From NCBI RefSeq assembly GCF_000247695.1, contig NW_004624801.1:2323660-2387659 (forward strand): 64,000 bases of DNA. Direction: 5' to 3'. Below the pieces are notes generated by a model. That model was not told where the DNA came from, did not search any database, and saw only the letters and a program-made list of their open reading frames with translations. This DNA comes from Heterocephalus glaber (lineage: Eukaryota; Chordata; Mammalia; Rodentia; Bathyergidae). Positions 1-10,959 of the stretch are shown here, piece by piece. The translations under genes and the position numbers were made by a program. Position 1 is the first letter of the stretch. Every line of letters starts with the position of its first letter.

Positions 1-960
1 ATTATGGGCAACCCTTGGATTGGAGGCAATGCTATGTCCACTCGGATCCCAACCCTAAGAGAATAAACACCCAGATACACTGTGGACGAAGCCCAAAGGC
101 AGCAGCTACAAACCTCAGGGTCTTGGGCTGGGTTGGGCTGGGCTGGGCTTGCTCAGCGTAGCTTTGGTTTGTCTTCCTGGGCCCTGGGGAACACCACCAC
201 TTGCTTTATCCCTCCCGTCAGAGATTGCTCACACTGTCCTTTCTGTAACTAGATAAGGAAGTAACCATAGGCAGCGGCAGAAGTGGGAAAGAGAAAAGTG
301 AGAACAGTAGTCATGCACTCACCCGATGAGATTTTAGAGGAGCTCTACTGGGTGTCAGACAGTTCCCAGCTATGGCATAGAAAATTTCATCCAAGCTTGT
401 GGTCCACATTGAGAAAATTTTCTCCTGAGAGCATACCTCACTCAGAGTTCCCCTGCAATACAGTTGCTAAAAGAAAATCCTATAACTAGGTTGCTGATGT
501 TATATATTCATCACACCCAGCCTCAACTGGATGCTCACAATGGCCTGAAATCATGTGTGTTTCTTAACTCAGCCCACTCCCCCATTCTAATGCACGGTGA
601 TGTCTTACCTTGGCTTTTCTCCAACCTGCCATTTTCCTCTGTTCCTCCAGTTCAACATTCTTGGCAGAGAAGATGGGAGCCATACCCACTAACTTTGGAC
701 TCACTCACAGGTTACCTATCCTCTCCTTCTCCTTCCCTGGTGCTCCAAGGAAAAGCAAGTTCCTTCTACCAAAGACCAACTGGTCAAGTTCCCTTTCACT
801 TCTTGAGCCTGGTCACCAGAGTTCAAATAACAGGTCAACAAGCATGTTAAATAGATGACCTCCATTACACAGTTAGCATTGTGCCTGCTGCTATGAAAAT
901 CTGAACAACCTCACTAGTATCAAGGACAAGCATCCAACACCAATGAGGTCTCCTTTTCTG
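1..960. other. Non-coding stretch, no gene seen
   Basis: Unique-looking sequence with a short GGGCT/GGGTT pentamer run near 124-150. The overlapping + strand frames between about 464 and 858 have no recognisable domain, no convincing splice sites and unbiased composition, so I treat them as chance. Confidence 0.5.
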
Positions 961-968
961 TCCAGGAG

Positions 969-1168
969 CAGCACTGTCTCATAGAATTTTCTGGGATGAT
1001 GGAAATGCTCTGTCTCTGCCCTGTCCAATATGGTGGCCACCAGAGTCAAGTGTGGCTAAAGACACTGGAAACGCAGCTCATGTGACTTGGAGCTAAATTT
1101 TTTCATTTTACTTCATTCTAATGAACTTAGACAATCACACAGAGCTAATGGCTACTGTATTAGCACTA
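969..1168 (+). mobile_element. MER20-like hAT-Charlie DNA transposon remnant
   Basis: The stretch contains the family's landmarks in order: CATAGAATTTTCTGGGATGATGGAAATG, here split as a TTTTCTG..GATGATGG block at about 983-1005, then CTGTCCAATATGGTGGCCAC at 1021-1040, then GTGTGGCTAAAG and a T-rich centre. The assignment rests on remembered MER20 consensus words. The element is short and non-autonomous, with no transposase. Divergence is high, as expected for an early eutherian copy. It could instead be a relative such as another MER5-group element. Confidence 0.6.
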
Positions 1169-1169
1169 G

Positions 1170-1507
1170 TTTAATGCCTGACAAGTTTTAAGAGATTGGC
1201 ATTATCCAGAGTGGTTGAGAGTATGGTGCCTGCATATACCACCATCAGGCATTTCAGTAGCTATGGCATTTTGGAGGACAGCATAGCAGTACCTGTCATG
1301 TTAAACATGCACTCTTCAAGTTCTCAGAATCTGACCTAAAATAAATTCTCATAAAGGCACAAAAAAATGAGAGTGAAGAATTTGCAATTTGCAAATGTAT
1401 GTATTTATCTCCAATTTCTCCATATTGCAAATTTTGCTATAATATATGCCTTTGATCATCTGTATGCTGAAAATAATCAAGATAAATACTCAAGGCTATT
1501 GAGACAA
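1170..1507. other. AT-rich non-coding stretch
   Basis: AT-rich sequence with no gene, splice pair or repeat family that I can name. The 68-codon frame starting at 1367 runs straight into the neighbouring ID element and is therefore not a gene. Confidence 0.45.
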
Positions 1508-1514
1508 TGGAATT

Positions 1515-1609
1515 ATTATTTTTATTTTTTATTTTTTGGTACGAGGATCAAGCTCAGGACCTTCCAGTTTTGAGCCAGGTGGCAGCACCACTGAGCTAAA
1601 TCCCCAGCC
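1515..1609 (-). mobile_element. ID-type tRNA-derived SINE, reverse orientation
   Basis: On the + strand this reads as a T-rich run, GGTACGAGGATCAAGCTCAGGACC (the B-box complement) and ACTGAGCTAAATCCCCAGCC (the A-box complement). It is flanked by an imperfectly preserved short target duplication, TGGAATT, at 1508-1514 and 1610-1616, which supports a retrotransposed insertion. Confidence 0.85.
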
Positions 1610-1693
1610 TGGAATTGATTTATTTTTAGGAGCTAACAGGAGTTCTAGTACAAAGTGAATTGCTATATAAATGATAACTATTATTAATCAATT

Positions 1694-1694
1694 A

Positions 1695-1736
<42 letters not shown>

Positions 1737-1737
1737 A
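1694..1737. repeat. (TAG)n trinucleotide microsatellite
   Basis: About 14 uninterrupted TAG units, followed by one AAG-type interruption. It is likely polymorphic. Confidence 0.95.
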
Positions 1738-2120
1738 AGTAGGGTCAGGATTAAGATCAAAGCCTTGTAATCTCATTTTTAAATTAGCCTCTTCCCTAAG
1801 GAATGGCATCACTGTCTGTCATGACTCAGGAATGGAGACTCTTTTACAGACGTAATCTCAACTCTTCCCTCCCTCAACCTCACTGCCTCTCCTTCCTTAC
1901 AAAGCCAACTGGCCCCTTCTCAATTTGGATTCCCACGCTCACACTCCCACACTGGGATGCAAACAGAGCAAATATCCATGCTGAAATTCTAGCTTTTCCC
2001 TGGACAAGCACTGTGTCCTCCTCTGAGTCTGAAATCTGCACTTGTGAGCCTTGTTCTCAGCCCACTGTCAGATCCGTGGTAACTGTGTATGGCTAATAAG
2101 GAATTAAGTTAGTTCTCCTC

Positions 2121-2496
2121 TGCTGTGGACTGAATTGTGCTCCCCCACCAAAGACTTCATATAGTGAGAAATCCTAATGCTGGTGCCTCAGGACGGGACT
2201 GTAATGCAGACAGGGGCTTTAAAGATGTAGGTAAGGTAAAACAAGGTCATTCAAGTAGGTTTTAATTCAACATGATCGGTTCACTGACAAGAAGATGAGA
2301 TAGATTACCACACACATACACACATGCAGCAAAGGAGGACTATTCGAGGACACAGGGAGAAAGCAGCTAGCTGTCCACAGTCCACAGGGCTCAGAACTCT
2401 AGACGCCTTCATCTCAGCCTTCAGAACTGTGAGAAAATCAATTTCTGCTGTTTAAGCCACCTAACCTGTGATATTTTGTTATGGCAAACTAATACA
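2121..2496 (+). mobile_element. MLT1-type LTR (ERVL-MaLR), solo
   Basis: The stretch begins TGCTGTGGACTGAATTGTG and ends near CTAATACAC. It carries the MaLR landmarks in order: a GAATTGTG..CCCCC start, a TTTAAAGATGTA block, a CAGAACTGTGAGAAAATCAA block near the polyadenylation region at about 2422, and TGTTTAAGCCACCTAACCTG. No internal retroviral sequence or coding region accompanies it, so it is a solitary LTR. Several indels are present. Confidence 0.8.
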
Positions 2497-2499
2497 CCT

Positions 2500-3865
2500 C
2501 CCAGTGTTTTGTTAAGTTCTAAAGCAACTTCTAGAACACTTTTCAGATCTAATGGAAAACTCCTCTTCTGGGAGAATTCTGTTGGCAGTGATAGGCACTG
2601 GGAGGACTCCAGGCCTGTGCCTGTCATACACAAAGCTGCCTCCGTTTGGACACTATTCCTGAAACCTATTCTTTGGCAACTTGAAAGCATCCTACACAGG
2701 ACACTGGGAGATATTCACACCGTAGTTAGTATACTCACATAATTGCTTCTGTCTGAGTCCAAACATGCTCCAGTGCCTAAAAAGCAATTCTATCAGTCTG
2801 CAGCAAGGAAGTAGTAAGTCCAGGAGCTGGCCATGCCAAGATAGACAGAGTCACCAATCCTACCATGGCCACGATCCTCCATGTTGAATGTGGTGTTCTT
2901 TCTCTTTCAGCCCTCCTCTTCCTTCTCATTTTTTCTCACTCACTCTTTCCCTCCTCCCTCCACATCTCCTGTTTCCTCTTCAGATGGTCCACTTCTTCAC
3001 CCCTTTCCCTTCCTTTTTGCCCCTCCCTTTCTCTATCACTCCTAAAATCTCCAGTGGAAAGGAGCGGGAATTAAAGAAGGACACCAGGGTGTGGCAATGG
3101 AGAGGCTTACTTCATCTGGCGGGTAGGACACTTGACCTCTCTTTCCTGAGCTCGGAGTACGTCCACACCTTCACCGCATTCAGCAATGGACTTCAGTTGG
3201 GTTGCCCCCCTCCCTCCCGCCACTATCATCCACCAGTATGAGAGCCAGGGAAAGGAATCTGGATCCCAGGATCCTTTCCAAAAGTTATTTCCTTCCAAAA
3301 GGCATTTCTCCCAAGGTCGGTCTTCTGTCGTCTCTCTCTTCTCCTCCTCCCTGCCCCCTGATCTCCAACACACCCTTCCTCAGACACAGGCTGTAGACCT
3401 TGCTGACATCCTCTGCTTTCTTCCAGCTCTACCCGGAGAATGCAGAGACCCCAGAAAACCCAAGACAAAGGGAAAGAAAAACCATGGAACTTAGCCCATT
3501 TCTTTCCCACTTGTTGCCTGGTTCTCATTTAGCCCCAGTTTAGATTTCCATGGTCCCACTGCTTGCTTGCTTTGAGGACCTGAGTCTGTTGTATAGTCTT
3601 CATTTTCCTGAAGGATCCCTTGTGCCATCAACAAAAACGGATGGTTGGACCCTCTGGCTGCCTTCCATATGACTTCATTTGCAAAGTCCAGGAAAGAGGG
3701 CAGAGCATCGCCTCCCAAGCCCTTATCCATGTGGGGCTGGGGCGGGGAAGGCTAACAGGGCAGAGCAAGGGAGGACAGTCCCGGAGCCAGCTCTTCTGTC
3801 ACAGGAGGCCTGCTTTTGATTCTGCAGCACACACAATACATCTCACCACGCCTGCCAATCGGCCC
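2500..3865. other. Non-coding stretch with pyrimidine-rich block
   Basis: Pyrimidine-rich between about 2900 and 3060 and between 3300 and 3370, which creates overlapping Ser/Pro/Leu-rich frames on the + strand. None has a domain. A TTTCTTCCAG acceptor-like site near 3418-3427 is followed by an open but short frame ending in TAG, so I do not call an exon. Confidence 0.5.
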
Positions 3866-3869
3866 AGCA

Positions 3870-3895
3870 GGGGAGTAGGGGGCTGGGGGTGGGGG
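3870..3895 (+). other. G-quadruplex motif
   Basis: Four G-runs of 4, 5, 5 and 5 bases are separated by loops of 4, 2 and 1 bases (AGTA, CT, T). This fits the canonical intramolecular G4 pattern on the + strand. Confidence 0.8.
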
Positions 3896-3899
3896 AGAG

Positions 3900-4930
3900 A
3901 AAAGCAAAGGCATCATTCCGACTGCCTAACCTTAGCCTGCCATCCCCTGTCTGTGTGTAGACTGTGCTTCTCTGTCCTCGTAATTCATGTCCCTGAAGTG
4001 TCACGGTGTGAAGGGATGAGGCATGCTTCCTCACGGTCTCCCTAATCCTCCCGTGTCAAGTAACATATGCATCAGTCCCTCGCCCTCAACACAATTTTGG
4101 CAGGTCCTCCACCAACATCTGTTGCCCGCAGCCCGCCCCACGCGAGCTTCGCCTTCATCAGATGACGGGACCAGTAGGGAAGACTAGGCTCTTCCTCTCC
4201 CTTCTGCCAGCTCTCAGCGTGGGGTTCCCAGGTCCAGCACTTTAGCCTCCAAGAAGCACCAATCAGGCCAAGAGGTGGAGCGGCCCCAGGAGCGTGTCCA
4301 AGAGCCATCTCCTTCCCATCCCCCATCAGAATGGCGCCCTGGCGACCTCCTCGACAACATCAGTAATTTGTCTTGGAGAGCAGCCATACCTACAGCAAAC
4401 ACAGGAAGGTTCAGAACATAACATATGCGCAGAGCAACAGAAACACACTCAGGTCTTCCTTGGTCTGAAGGATTACCAAGGGGAGGAGAGCCAGAGCCCC
4501 AGAGCAAGATGAATGTTGAACCAGAGAAGCCCCGTTCATTCATCTAGTATTAGAAGGAAGTGGTGCCTCCGAACTGGGTGTGTTGAGGTCAAATCCGATA
4601 TGGGCTTTGAGTCCCAGCCTCTTTAAAGCCCATTGGTGACAGATGTGGACTTTCGCCAAGTCAACCACAAAGTAGGATCAAAGGAAGTTGAAAAACAACA
4701 ACAACTGGGGCTCCCTGGCTCGAGTTTTTTGCTGCCCTTGGAATGTTGGCCCAGTGATCGTGATCAGGAAGTAGAAGACAGGCTAAGAAGGGCTCTGCTA
4801 AAATGAGCTGGGGAAAATGTAAAGGTCCAGAAGACAGACAGATGCCTTTAGGACTTGGATATTCTTCATGGCAGTGGAGGAGCCAAGAATACTACCCAAA
4901 GTAGAGCAGCTTAGGGAAGACGTTTCTTCC
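3900..4930. other. Non-coding stretch, partly CpG-containing
   Basis: The part at about 4120-4360 has more CpG than its surroundings and one ATGGCGCC YY1-like word near 4330. The CpG density is well short of a classical island, and no transcript structure is evident. The overlapping reverse frames of 84 and 109 codons here are not recognisable proteins. Confidence 0.4.
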
Positions 4931-4944
4931 CCTTAATTCAAGGA

Positions 4945-5200
4945 AAAGAAATGTAGAGCAGGAATCAGAGCACTAGCATTGAGGCCATATTAGTTGAGTT
5001 CAAATCCAAGTTCTGCCACCATCTATCTGGATGACCCTAGGAAAGTTACTTAGCTTCTTTGGGTTCCAGTTTCTCATCTATAAATAGGGCTAATAAGTGT
5101 ACTTGTTTTAAAGGGCCATATGGATTAAATAGTCTCATATAGTGTGATTACAACCATGCCGGCAACAGTAAAAACTCAATAAATCTTCTCTACTATTTTG
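4945..5200 (+). mobile_element. MIR SINE
   Basis: Near full-length match in order to MIR words: GTTCAAATCCAAGTTCTGCC, ATGACCCTAGGAAAGTTACTTAG, CCAGTTTCTCATCTATAAATAGGG and an AACTCAATAAAT tail. It is old and has no target duplication. Confidence 0.85.
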
Positions 5201-5204
5201 ATAT

Positions 5205-6130
5205 TAATTTCAGAAGATACACATCCTATAGAATGACTTCCTGAGGAAAGACAAGAATGTGTTCACATTCTGAATTCAAAATTCCTCTCAGCTGTCAGTC
5301 ATTTGCAAATGAAAAATGTGTTATACAAACACATGCAAATTTCAAATTCTTCATTCTTCACACTCAAAGCCAGGCTCAACAACCCATCTGATGAAGAGTG
5401 AAAACTAAACTAACAGAAATAATTAGCTTGAGAAGAAAGATGTGTCTCAAACAAGGCTGACACATTTGCTAGGACTTAGTCTGATACATGGTTACAACAC
5501 TGCTGTGTCTAGTCAATGGGGGCAGTGAGCAGCATCAGCCGCCATTTGAGTTTCTGTCTGCCCTAAACCATCAATGATATATCAGCTCTTTGGTCCCTCC
5601 TATTCCAAATCATTTCCTCACTAGTTTTATTTTATAATCCAAAATCCTGGGGCACTCAGGTCTTTCATCCCAGCCCCATTAGGATCAACTCCCCAGGCAT
5701 CTGGGTATGGTTATCCTGGAGCCCTGTAGGAAAAGGCCCATGCCATCATCACCAATTTTGGGGTGAAGTATCTTTACAAAAGACACCTGGTCTACCCACA
5801 AGTATTCCCAGCATTTGGAAGGAGAGGGGGGTACCCTGAGGGAAAAGCCACATCCCATGTCATTCCTAGCTGTTTCTTTCCGAAGAGCTCTTGGGAAGAA
5901 ACTGATACCTCTCCCCACAGGAACATCTTTAAGAACAGCTGTGTGCACCCCAAGATGACAATCACAGAATTGAGGACACACACCTTGCAGTTAGAACATG
6001 CTCCACAGTCTCCAATTCTGTGGCTTAGCAGAGATCTTCATGCCACACGTATAGGGGCAGAATATGTTTGAATAGAAATTTCTCATCTTAGGAAAAAATT
6101 AAGCAAAACACAATTGAATGAAGCAAATGG
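5205..6130. other. Non-coding stretch, no gene seen
   Basis: Balanced, apparently unique sequence. The frames at 5685-6071, on both strands, are mutually overlapping and show no family features. Confidence 0.45.
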
Positions 6131-6137
6131 TATTTTG

Positions 6138-6230
6138 TTTTTGTTTTTTGTTTTTTGTACAGGGGATCGAACTCAGGACCTTGCACTTTTGAGGCAGGCG
6201 CCAGAACCACTGAGCTAAATTCCCAGCCCA
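6138..6230 (-). mobile_element. ID-type SINE, reverse orientation
   Basis: T-rich 3' tail, then GTACAGGGGATCGAACTCAGG (B box) and ACTGAGCTAAATTCCCAGCC (A box), all as complements. The target duplication TATTTTG lies at 6131-6137 and 6231-6237. The 77-codon reverse frame across it is a repeat artefact. Confidence 0.9.
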
Positions 6231-6239
6231 TATTTTGGT

Positions 6240-7300
6240 TTTTAGATCTATTCAAATAAAGCAGCAGAAGATATCTGTGACAAGTAAAACAAATAAGCTT
6301 TAATTGTGTCCCAGCCATCAATCCTGATAGGCTGATGGTAGATTCCTAAAGGAGTTTACTAAAATGAATGCTGAAGTCATAAACCAGCATGAAATCAGCT
6401 GTGATTGATTAGCAATGTCTGCCCTATGTGTGGGAAGAATTTGACTGCATTTAGCAATGTCTTCCATAAGTCTTGACCTTGGATATTACAAAATGAAATA
6501 TCTAGTTTTTAAATATGATCATTTCAAGGAGTCTGTGAACAGTTTCTTTAAATTCATGGGCCTTCTCTTCTACTTTTATAGGATATAGAAGGGAGAGGAA
6601 AAGGAATAATTAATGTTGTCATTTCTGTTAATGTTTGAGTGACTGTTATCTAAAGTCACGTTTTATTTATACATCTCCAAGCATTGGATCTAGTCCTACA
6701 CAGGTAAGTAAAAGTTGATATCTATACCTACAGCAGATTTCATGTTTTGCTTCATGAAAATAATACATCAATAAGATTGACCTTCCCCAGTCCCTACCTG
6801 CCTGTGGCATTCCTAAGTCAGCACTTGATTCTGATATCTTACTGTTAAAGGCTGAGCTGAAAGAACTCACCTGGACAGTGGGTGAACTCAAAGTACATGA
6901 TCTAAAAGGTGGAGTGAGAGACAGGAGTGTAACAGGGTAGCATTATTTTACACTGACTGAAATAGATCAAAACACCTCCCTGGTAGATATTACTGTGCCT
7001 TTCTCTTACCCTTGCAGGTCTCCTTCTCCATGTTACAGAGACATACCAAAGGAGAAGAGCAGAACATAATCTTATACTATGGACTGGGGTGCCACTCTAC
7101 TGACAAAGTAAGGGAAAGAGAAAGATCCCAGAAATGTGAAGGAACCCAAAATTTGGGAGCAAAGTTAAGTCATATTGGCTTTACTTGAAAATGATTGTTT
7201 ATATTTTTGATCTACATTTTAAGATTGACCTTTGCTGACCTGATAAAAAGGACCAGTAACACACATGACAGTCATATCTTCCTCCTTCTTGCCTTGAAAA
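6240..7300. other. Non-coding stretch, no gene seen
   Basis: AT-rich, apparently unique. No splice-bounded open frame and no repeat family recognised. Confidence 0.45.

Positions 7301-7301
<1 letters not shown>

Positions 7302-7340
<39 letters not shown>
7302..7340. repeat. (AC)n microsatellite with AT end
   Basis: About 16 AC units followed by ATATATAT. Confidence 0.95.
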
Positions 7341-7344
7341 GATA

Positions 7345-8380
7345 TCTGGAGCAGCAGAAGCAGTTTTATGACTACGAGGCTATATCCATGAGGCGGAAAA
7401 GCCACATTGTTAAGCTAAGAAATGTAGAAAAACAGAGGAAACATGATTTGAGGGATTGTCACTGAGTGCTGGACCAGCCCTGCAGTACCAATCCTTACCT
7501 CCTTGTGAAAAAACTGACTTTTTAAATCACTTTAATTTTTAAACAAGTGTTATGCAAGTTTTATTATTTGCAGCTCAAGATATGCCCTAATAAAACTCTT
7601 TACTACCATAATCTGCTTTCTTTTAGGCTTTGGGCTGATACTGACTTCCATAATTGACTTAAATTAGGCCCCAGAACATTTGAAAAAAAGCAATAAAGTA
7701 AACCTAAATTGTCAAGGGGTCACAGAGAGAACGTGTATCGAGCTAGCTAAAATCAATGGAAACATGGGCACAAGGAGATGAAGGAGAAAGAGGCCAGAAT
7801 TTCAACCCAATCACCTTTTCTACCACATTCGAGATGACAAGAACACAGCTTAGGACTCAGCCTGGCCTTCCTAAGCAGAGCATTTCCAAAAGCAGTGTCC
7901 TGGGTGTGGGCCGTGGAGACTTGAGTCAGAGAGAGCCCATCTGTGCGCATAACCTCCGCCCACCTCCAGTTCCCTATAAACAACACAGAGCTGAGTCAGC
8001 TCCTGGCACCTGTGCTCATCATTTGGAGGACGTGCATCCTGCGTTTCTCTGTATGCAACTCACAAAAGTGACCAGCACACTGCTAGAGCTTGGGATGTCA
8101 GCCCCCGGTACTCGTGGGTAGTACCTCTTGTCCCTTCCCACAGATCCCAGAGACACAAGCAGGAAGGACTCCACACAGGCTAGGAAGACCTCCTCTTTTC
8201 AAAGAGTTTCACACGCTCTTGAGTTGGGAAGACCAGCAAGGAATGCAAAGGGAATCTCTGTGCATACTGATGTACCCAGTGAGAACCAGATGTAGACCAT
8301 GCTGCCTTCACTTTCCCTACGGGTGCTCAGAAACAAGTAGTAGGGAGGGGCTGTGGGTGAAAAAGAGAAAGGAAGACTCT
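7345..8380. other. Non-coding stretch holding a MARE palindrome
   Basis: Apparently unique sequence. The frames from about 7756 to 8416 are not recognised. The main notable item is the MAF/AP-1 palindrome at 7988-8002, listed separately. Confidence 0.45.
7988..8002. promoter_or_regulatory. MAF/AP-1-type palindrome (candidate)
   Basis: GAGCTGAGTCAGCTC is a perfect 7+1+7 palindrome containing GCTGAGTCAGC, the core of a TPA-type Maf recognition element (TRE core TGAGTCA). A TATAAA-like CCCTATAAAC occurs 9 bases upstream, at 7970-7979. Occupancy and function are inference. Confidence 0.4.
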
Positions 8381-8387
8381 TTAGCCT

Positions 8388-8575
8388 CTCCTCTGTGCCT
8401 GGCACTGTGCTGGTAGGTACTTTCATATGTATGTTCTTTTTAGCCTCAAGAGAATTCTACAAGTTGGAAGATGCTGTCCTTATTTTACAGGTAAGAAGGT
8501 GAGGCTTGGAAAGAAGAGAGGCTTGGTCTGAGGCCTACAATGAGGTGTGTAGGCAGAGATCAGTAGTATGTCAAG
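8388..8575 (-). mobile_element. MIR SINE, reverse orientation
   Basis: The reverse-MIR word order is visible: CTGTGCCTGGCACTGTGCTGG, then CTTATTTTACAGGTAAGAAGGTGAGGC as two blocks, then TCTGAGGCC. Confidence 0.65.
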
Positions 8576-8579
8576 CTCC

Positions 8580-10225
8580 ACAGTTCTGGTCTTCCTTGCG
8601 ATTGCGTGGATCATAGTACTGAGTTCTGGAATGTGTACCAGATGCATGTCACCTTGCTGCTGGACCTCTGAGGTACCTGGCATATTATTGTCCCTATAAC
8701 TGGAAGCAAAAGACTCCAAGGCAACTGAATCAGAAGATAGAAGAATGCAGAATTTTTGCATCACCACTTGAAGACAGCCTGCCATTATTGGCCTATGCAA
8801 CTTGTAATCTTGAGTGGATTTTTTGCAGAAGTATTATCTAAACTACTCAGACTTCAACAAAGGTGCCATTTCATAGAAGGTTCATGATACACCAGTGGAG
8901 GGGAATCCTTAAAGCAATAAATGACCAATAAAGATTCCAAATATTACACAAGGCTGTCAGGTCCCACAGAACAACCAAGCAAGGAAACTCACCCAGAAGT
9001 GAATTCAGAAGCTTTGTCCAAAACAGTTCTCAGACAAACTAGAATCCAGCAAATACATGTTGGATTGAACTTTGTCTACTTTTTGGTTGACCTTGAACTC
9101 GTAATAGCACTTGGGAAGTTCTTCCTGAGGCCCATGGCTCAGTTTCTTCTTTTCTTCAGTGTAAGTGGAATGAAGCCCACAGCCTTCCTTCTAAAGCGTC
9201 TTTAAAGCATATGAGAGCCATACAGCAGACTCCTGATGGTTCTAAAAGGAAGAGCCCAAGCAATCTACGATGTTCTTGGTAGAAGTGATTTAAAGAAGCC
9301 CATTCATGTATGATTTCAGTATTCTCTGACTGTCCAGGTACATATTCAAGGCTGGGCTAAACTCTGAGAAGCTGACTCAGTGATTATCCCAAGGAGATCA
9401 ACTGTTATTAAGAAATTGTAAAAGAAAAGTAGGTGGAGAAATGGATTAGTGGACTGGAAAGGGGCTAGGGGCTGCGGGTGAAAAGCAACAAAGCTTTAGA
9501 GTAGAGGTTTTGTGTCCCTATTCCTCCTTCTCATTATATAGCATCTTCCATGGTATGTGACTGTTGATAAATATTCATTGGAAGGGGGAATGAGTAATGT
9601 AATGCAAATCACATGCAAAGCAACATGTAAATTGGAACCATTATATGAAGTCAATAGGTGAGGTACTATGCATATTAAAAGTACAGGACAACAGCTCCAA
9701 AAGGCCCATAATAGTAGCAGGGAACCTTCCATTCCTAAAGGAATGTGATAGTCAAAGAGAAAACACTGTTGCCAAAGAATGTCACCAAGCATGAGGCAGA
9801 GACAGTGAGAGGATAACAGCAGAAGGACAGATACAGGAATGCTGCCTGCTCTCCTCGTCCCATTCAACACTTAATTCAAACCCAGTTCTCCTTCGTGGGC
9901 TTCCCATACTGATCAGACCTGATACTGATTGATTGGTCAAATCCACTGAGTGACAGGGAGACAGACTGATCCGCTTGTACATTAGGCACGCTATTCAGGA
10001 TGGTTCCTTCAAGCTGTCCAACAAAAGAGCCAGGGACATCGAGACAGGACCAGTGAGGCAGGTCACTTTGAACTCGCTGGCACCACACACAAGACTTTCA
10101 CAGGCTTTTGTGTCCCCTGAAAGGTTGCTTCCCTTTGAGTGTCACATGCTCACACCAGAGCATGCATGTTTTGCACAGATTTGCATACATCTTCAGAAAC
10201 GCATAAAGTTAAAGACAGACCCATG
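8580..10225. other. Non-coding stretch, no gene seen
   Basis: Apparently unique. Reverse frames around 8480-8800 and 9496-10088 have no identifiable domain. The TTCTGCAG near 10370 is a plausible acceptor but leads only to a short segment of about 58 bp, which I rejected as an exon. Confidence 0.45.
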
Positions 10226-10227
10226 GA

Positions 10228-10248
10228 CGCACACACACACACATGCAC
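10228..10248. repeat. Short (CA)n run
   Basis: About eight CA units with one ATG interruption. Confidence 0.8.
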
Positions 10249-10762
10249 ACGTTTTGCCTCCAGGATCCTCAGGGAGTTGCAGGAGGCTCTGACTGTCATG
10301 AATTCTCTAGGCCAGAGAAGGTCACAGGCTGTTTCTGATTGGACCCCTCCATTCTGTTTGTTTTCTGCAGCTCTGCAGACCTCCTGACAAGACCAGGGGA
10401 CATGGAAATAAGTCAGAGGTGACCCTTCTGGTGACCCATAGCCTCACCAGCCAACCGTTGATTGCAACCTTCTGGCTTCTTTAACAGCCTTTAATTCAGG
10501 CCTCCTGGCTCCTCAGAGTAGAGAGGCAGGAGCTGAGGCCTGGCTCAGGGCTCCACGCCCTCTCTGCTGTAAAGCAGCCCAAGGTGGACAGGGGTTATAG
10601 AAGAGGAAGATTCCACAGGAAGGGGCAGAGGAGAAGTTTCTGACTGTTCCTCTTGGCTCTGCACCTTCCTCTTGTCAGGGTCATGCTGCTACTCAAGCGA
10701 GGACCTGGCACTTTTCAGCCATTGGTTCCAAGCTAATGTGAATACCTGGACTCTGGTCCTAG

Positions 10763-10798
10763 AAGCCCTGCCTTCAAAGCCCTGCCTTCAAAGCCCTG
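10763..10798 (+). repeat. 14-bp tandem repeat, 2.6 copies
   Basis: Unit AAGCCCTGCCTTCA is repeated perfectly at 10763-10776 and 10777-10790, with a partial third copy to 10798. Confidence 0.9.
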
Positions 10799-10900
10799 AT
10801 TAGACTGTAGAAGCCTTTCTCACAATTACTGGGTAATATAATAAACCATGAATGTAGGCTCTGACTTAAGTTTAAATATACACAGCACATACTCTGCTTA

Positions 10901-10958
10901 TCTCTCTCTCTCTCTCACACACACACACACGCGCGCGCGCACACACACACACACACAC
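10901..10958. repeat. Compound (TC)n(AC)n(GC)n(AC)n microsatellite
   Basis: TC dinucleotides to about 10916, then 43 bp of strictly alternating pyrimidine-purine: CA, a central (GC)5 at 10931-10940, then CA again. The alternating part is of the type that readily adopts left-handed Z-DNA under negative supercoiling. Confidence 0.95.
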
Positions 10959-10959
10959 C

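Noticed and set aside
4120..4360. CpG-containing stretch considered as a CpG-island promoter
   Set aside because: CpG content is raised only locally and too low for an island; no exon follows.
10376..10433. Possible 5' acceptor TTTTCTGCAG followed by a short open segment to a GTGACC donor-like site
   Set aside because: Too short, weak donor, no recognisable peptide, and no link to the edge exon.
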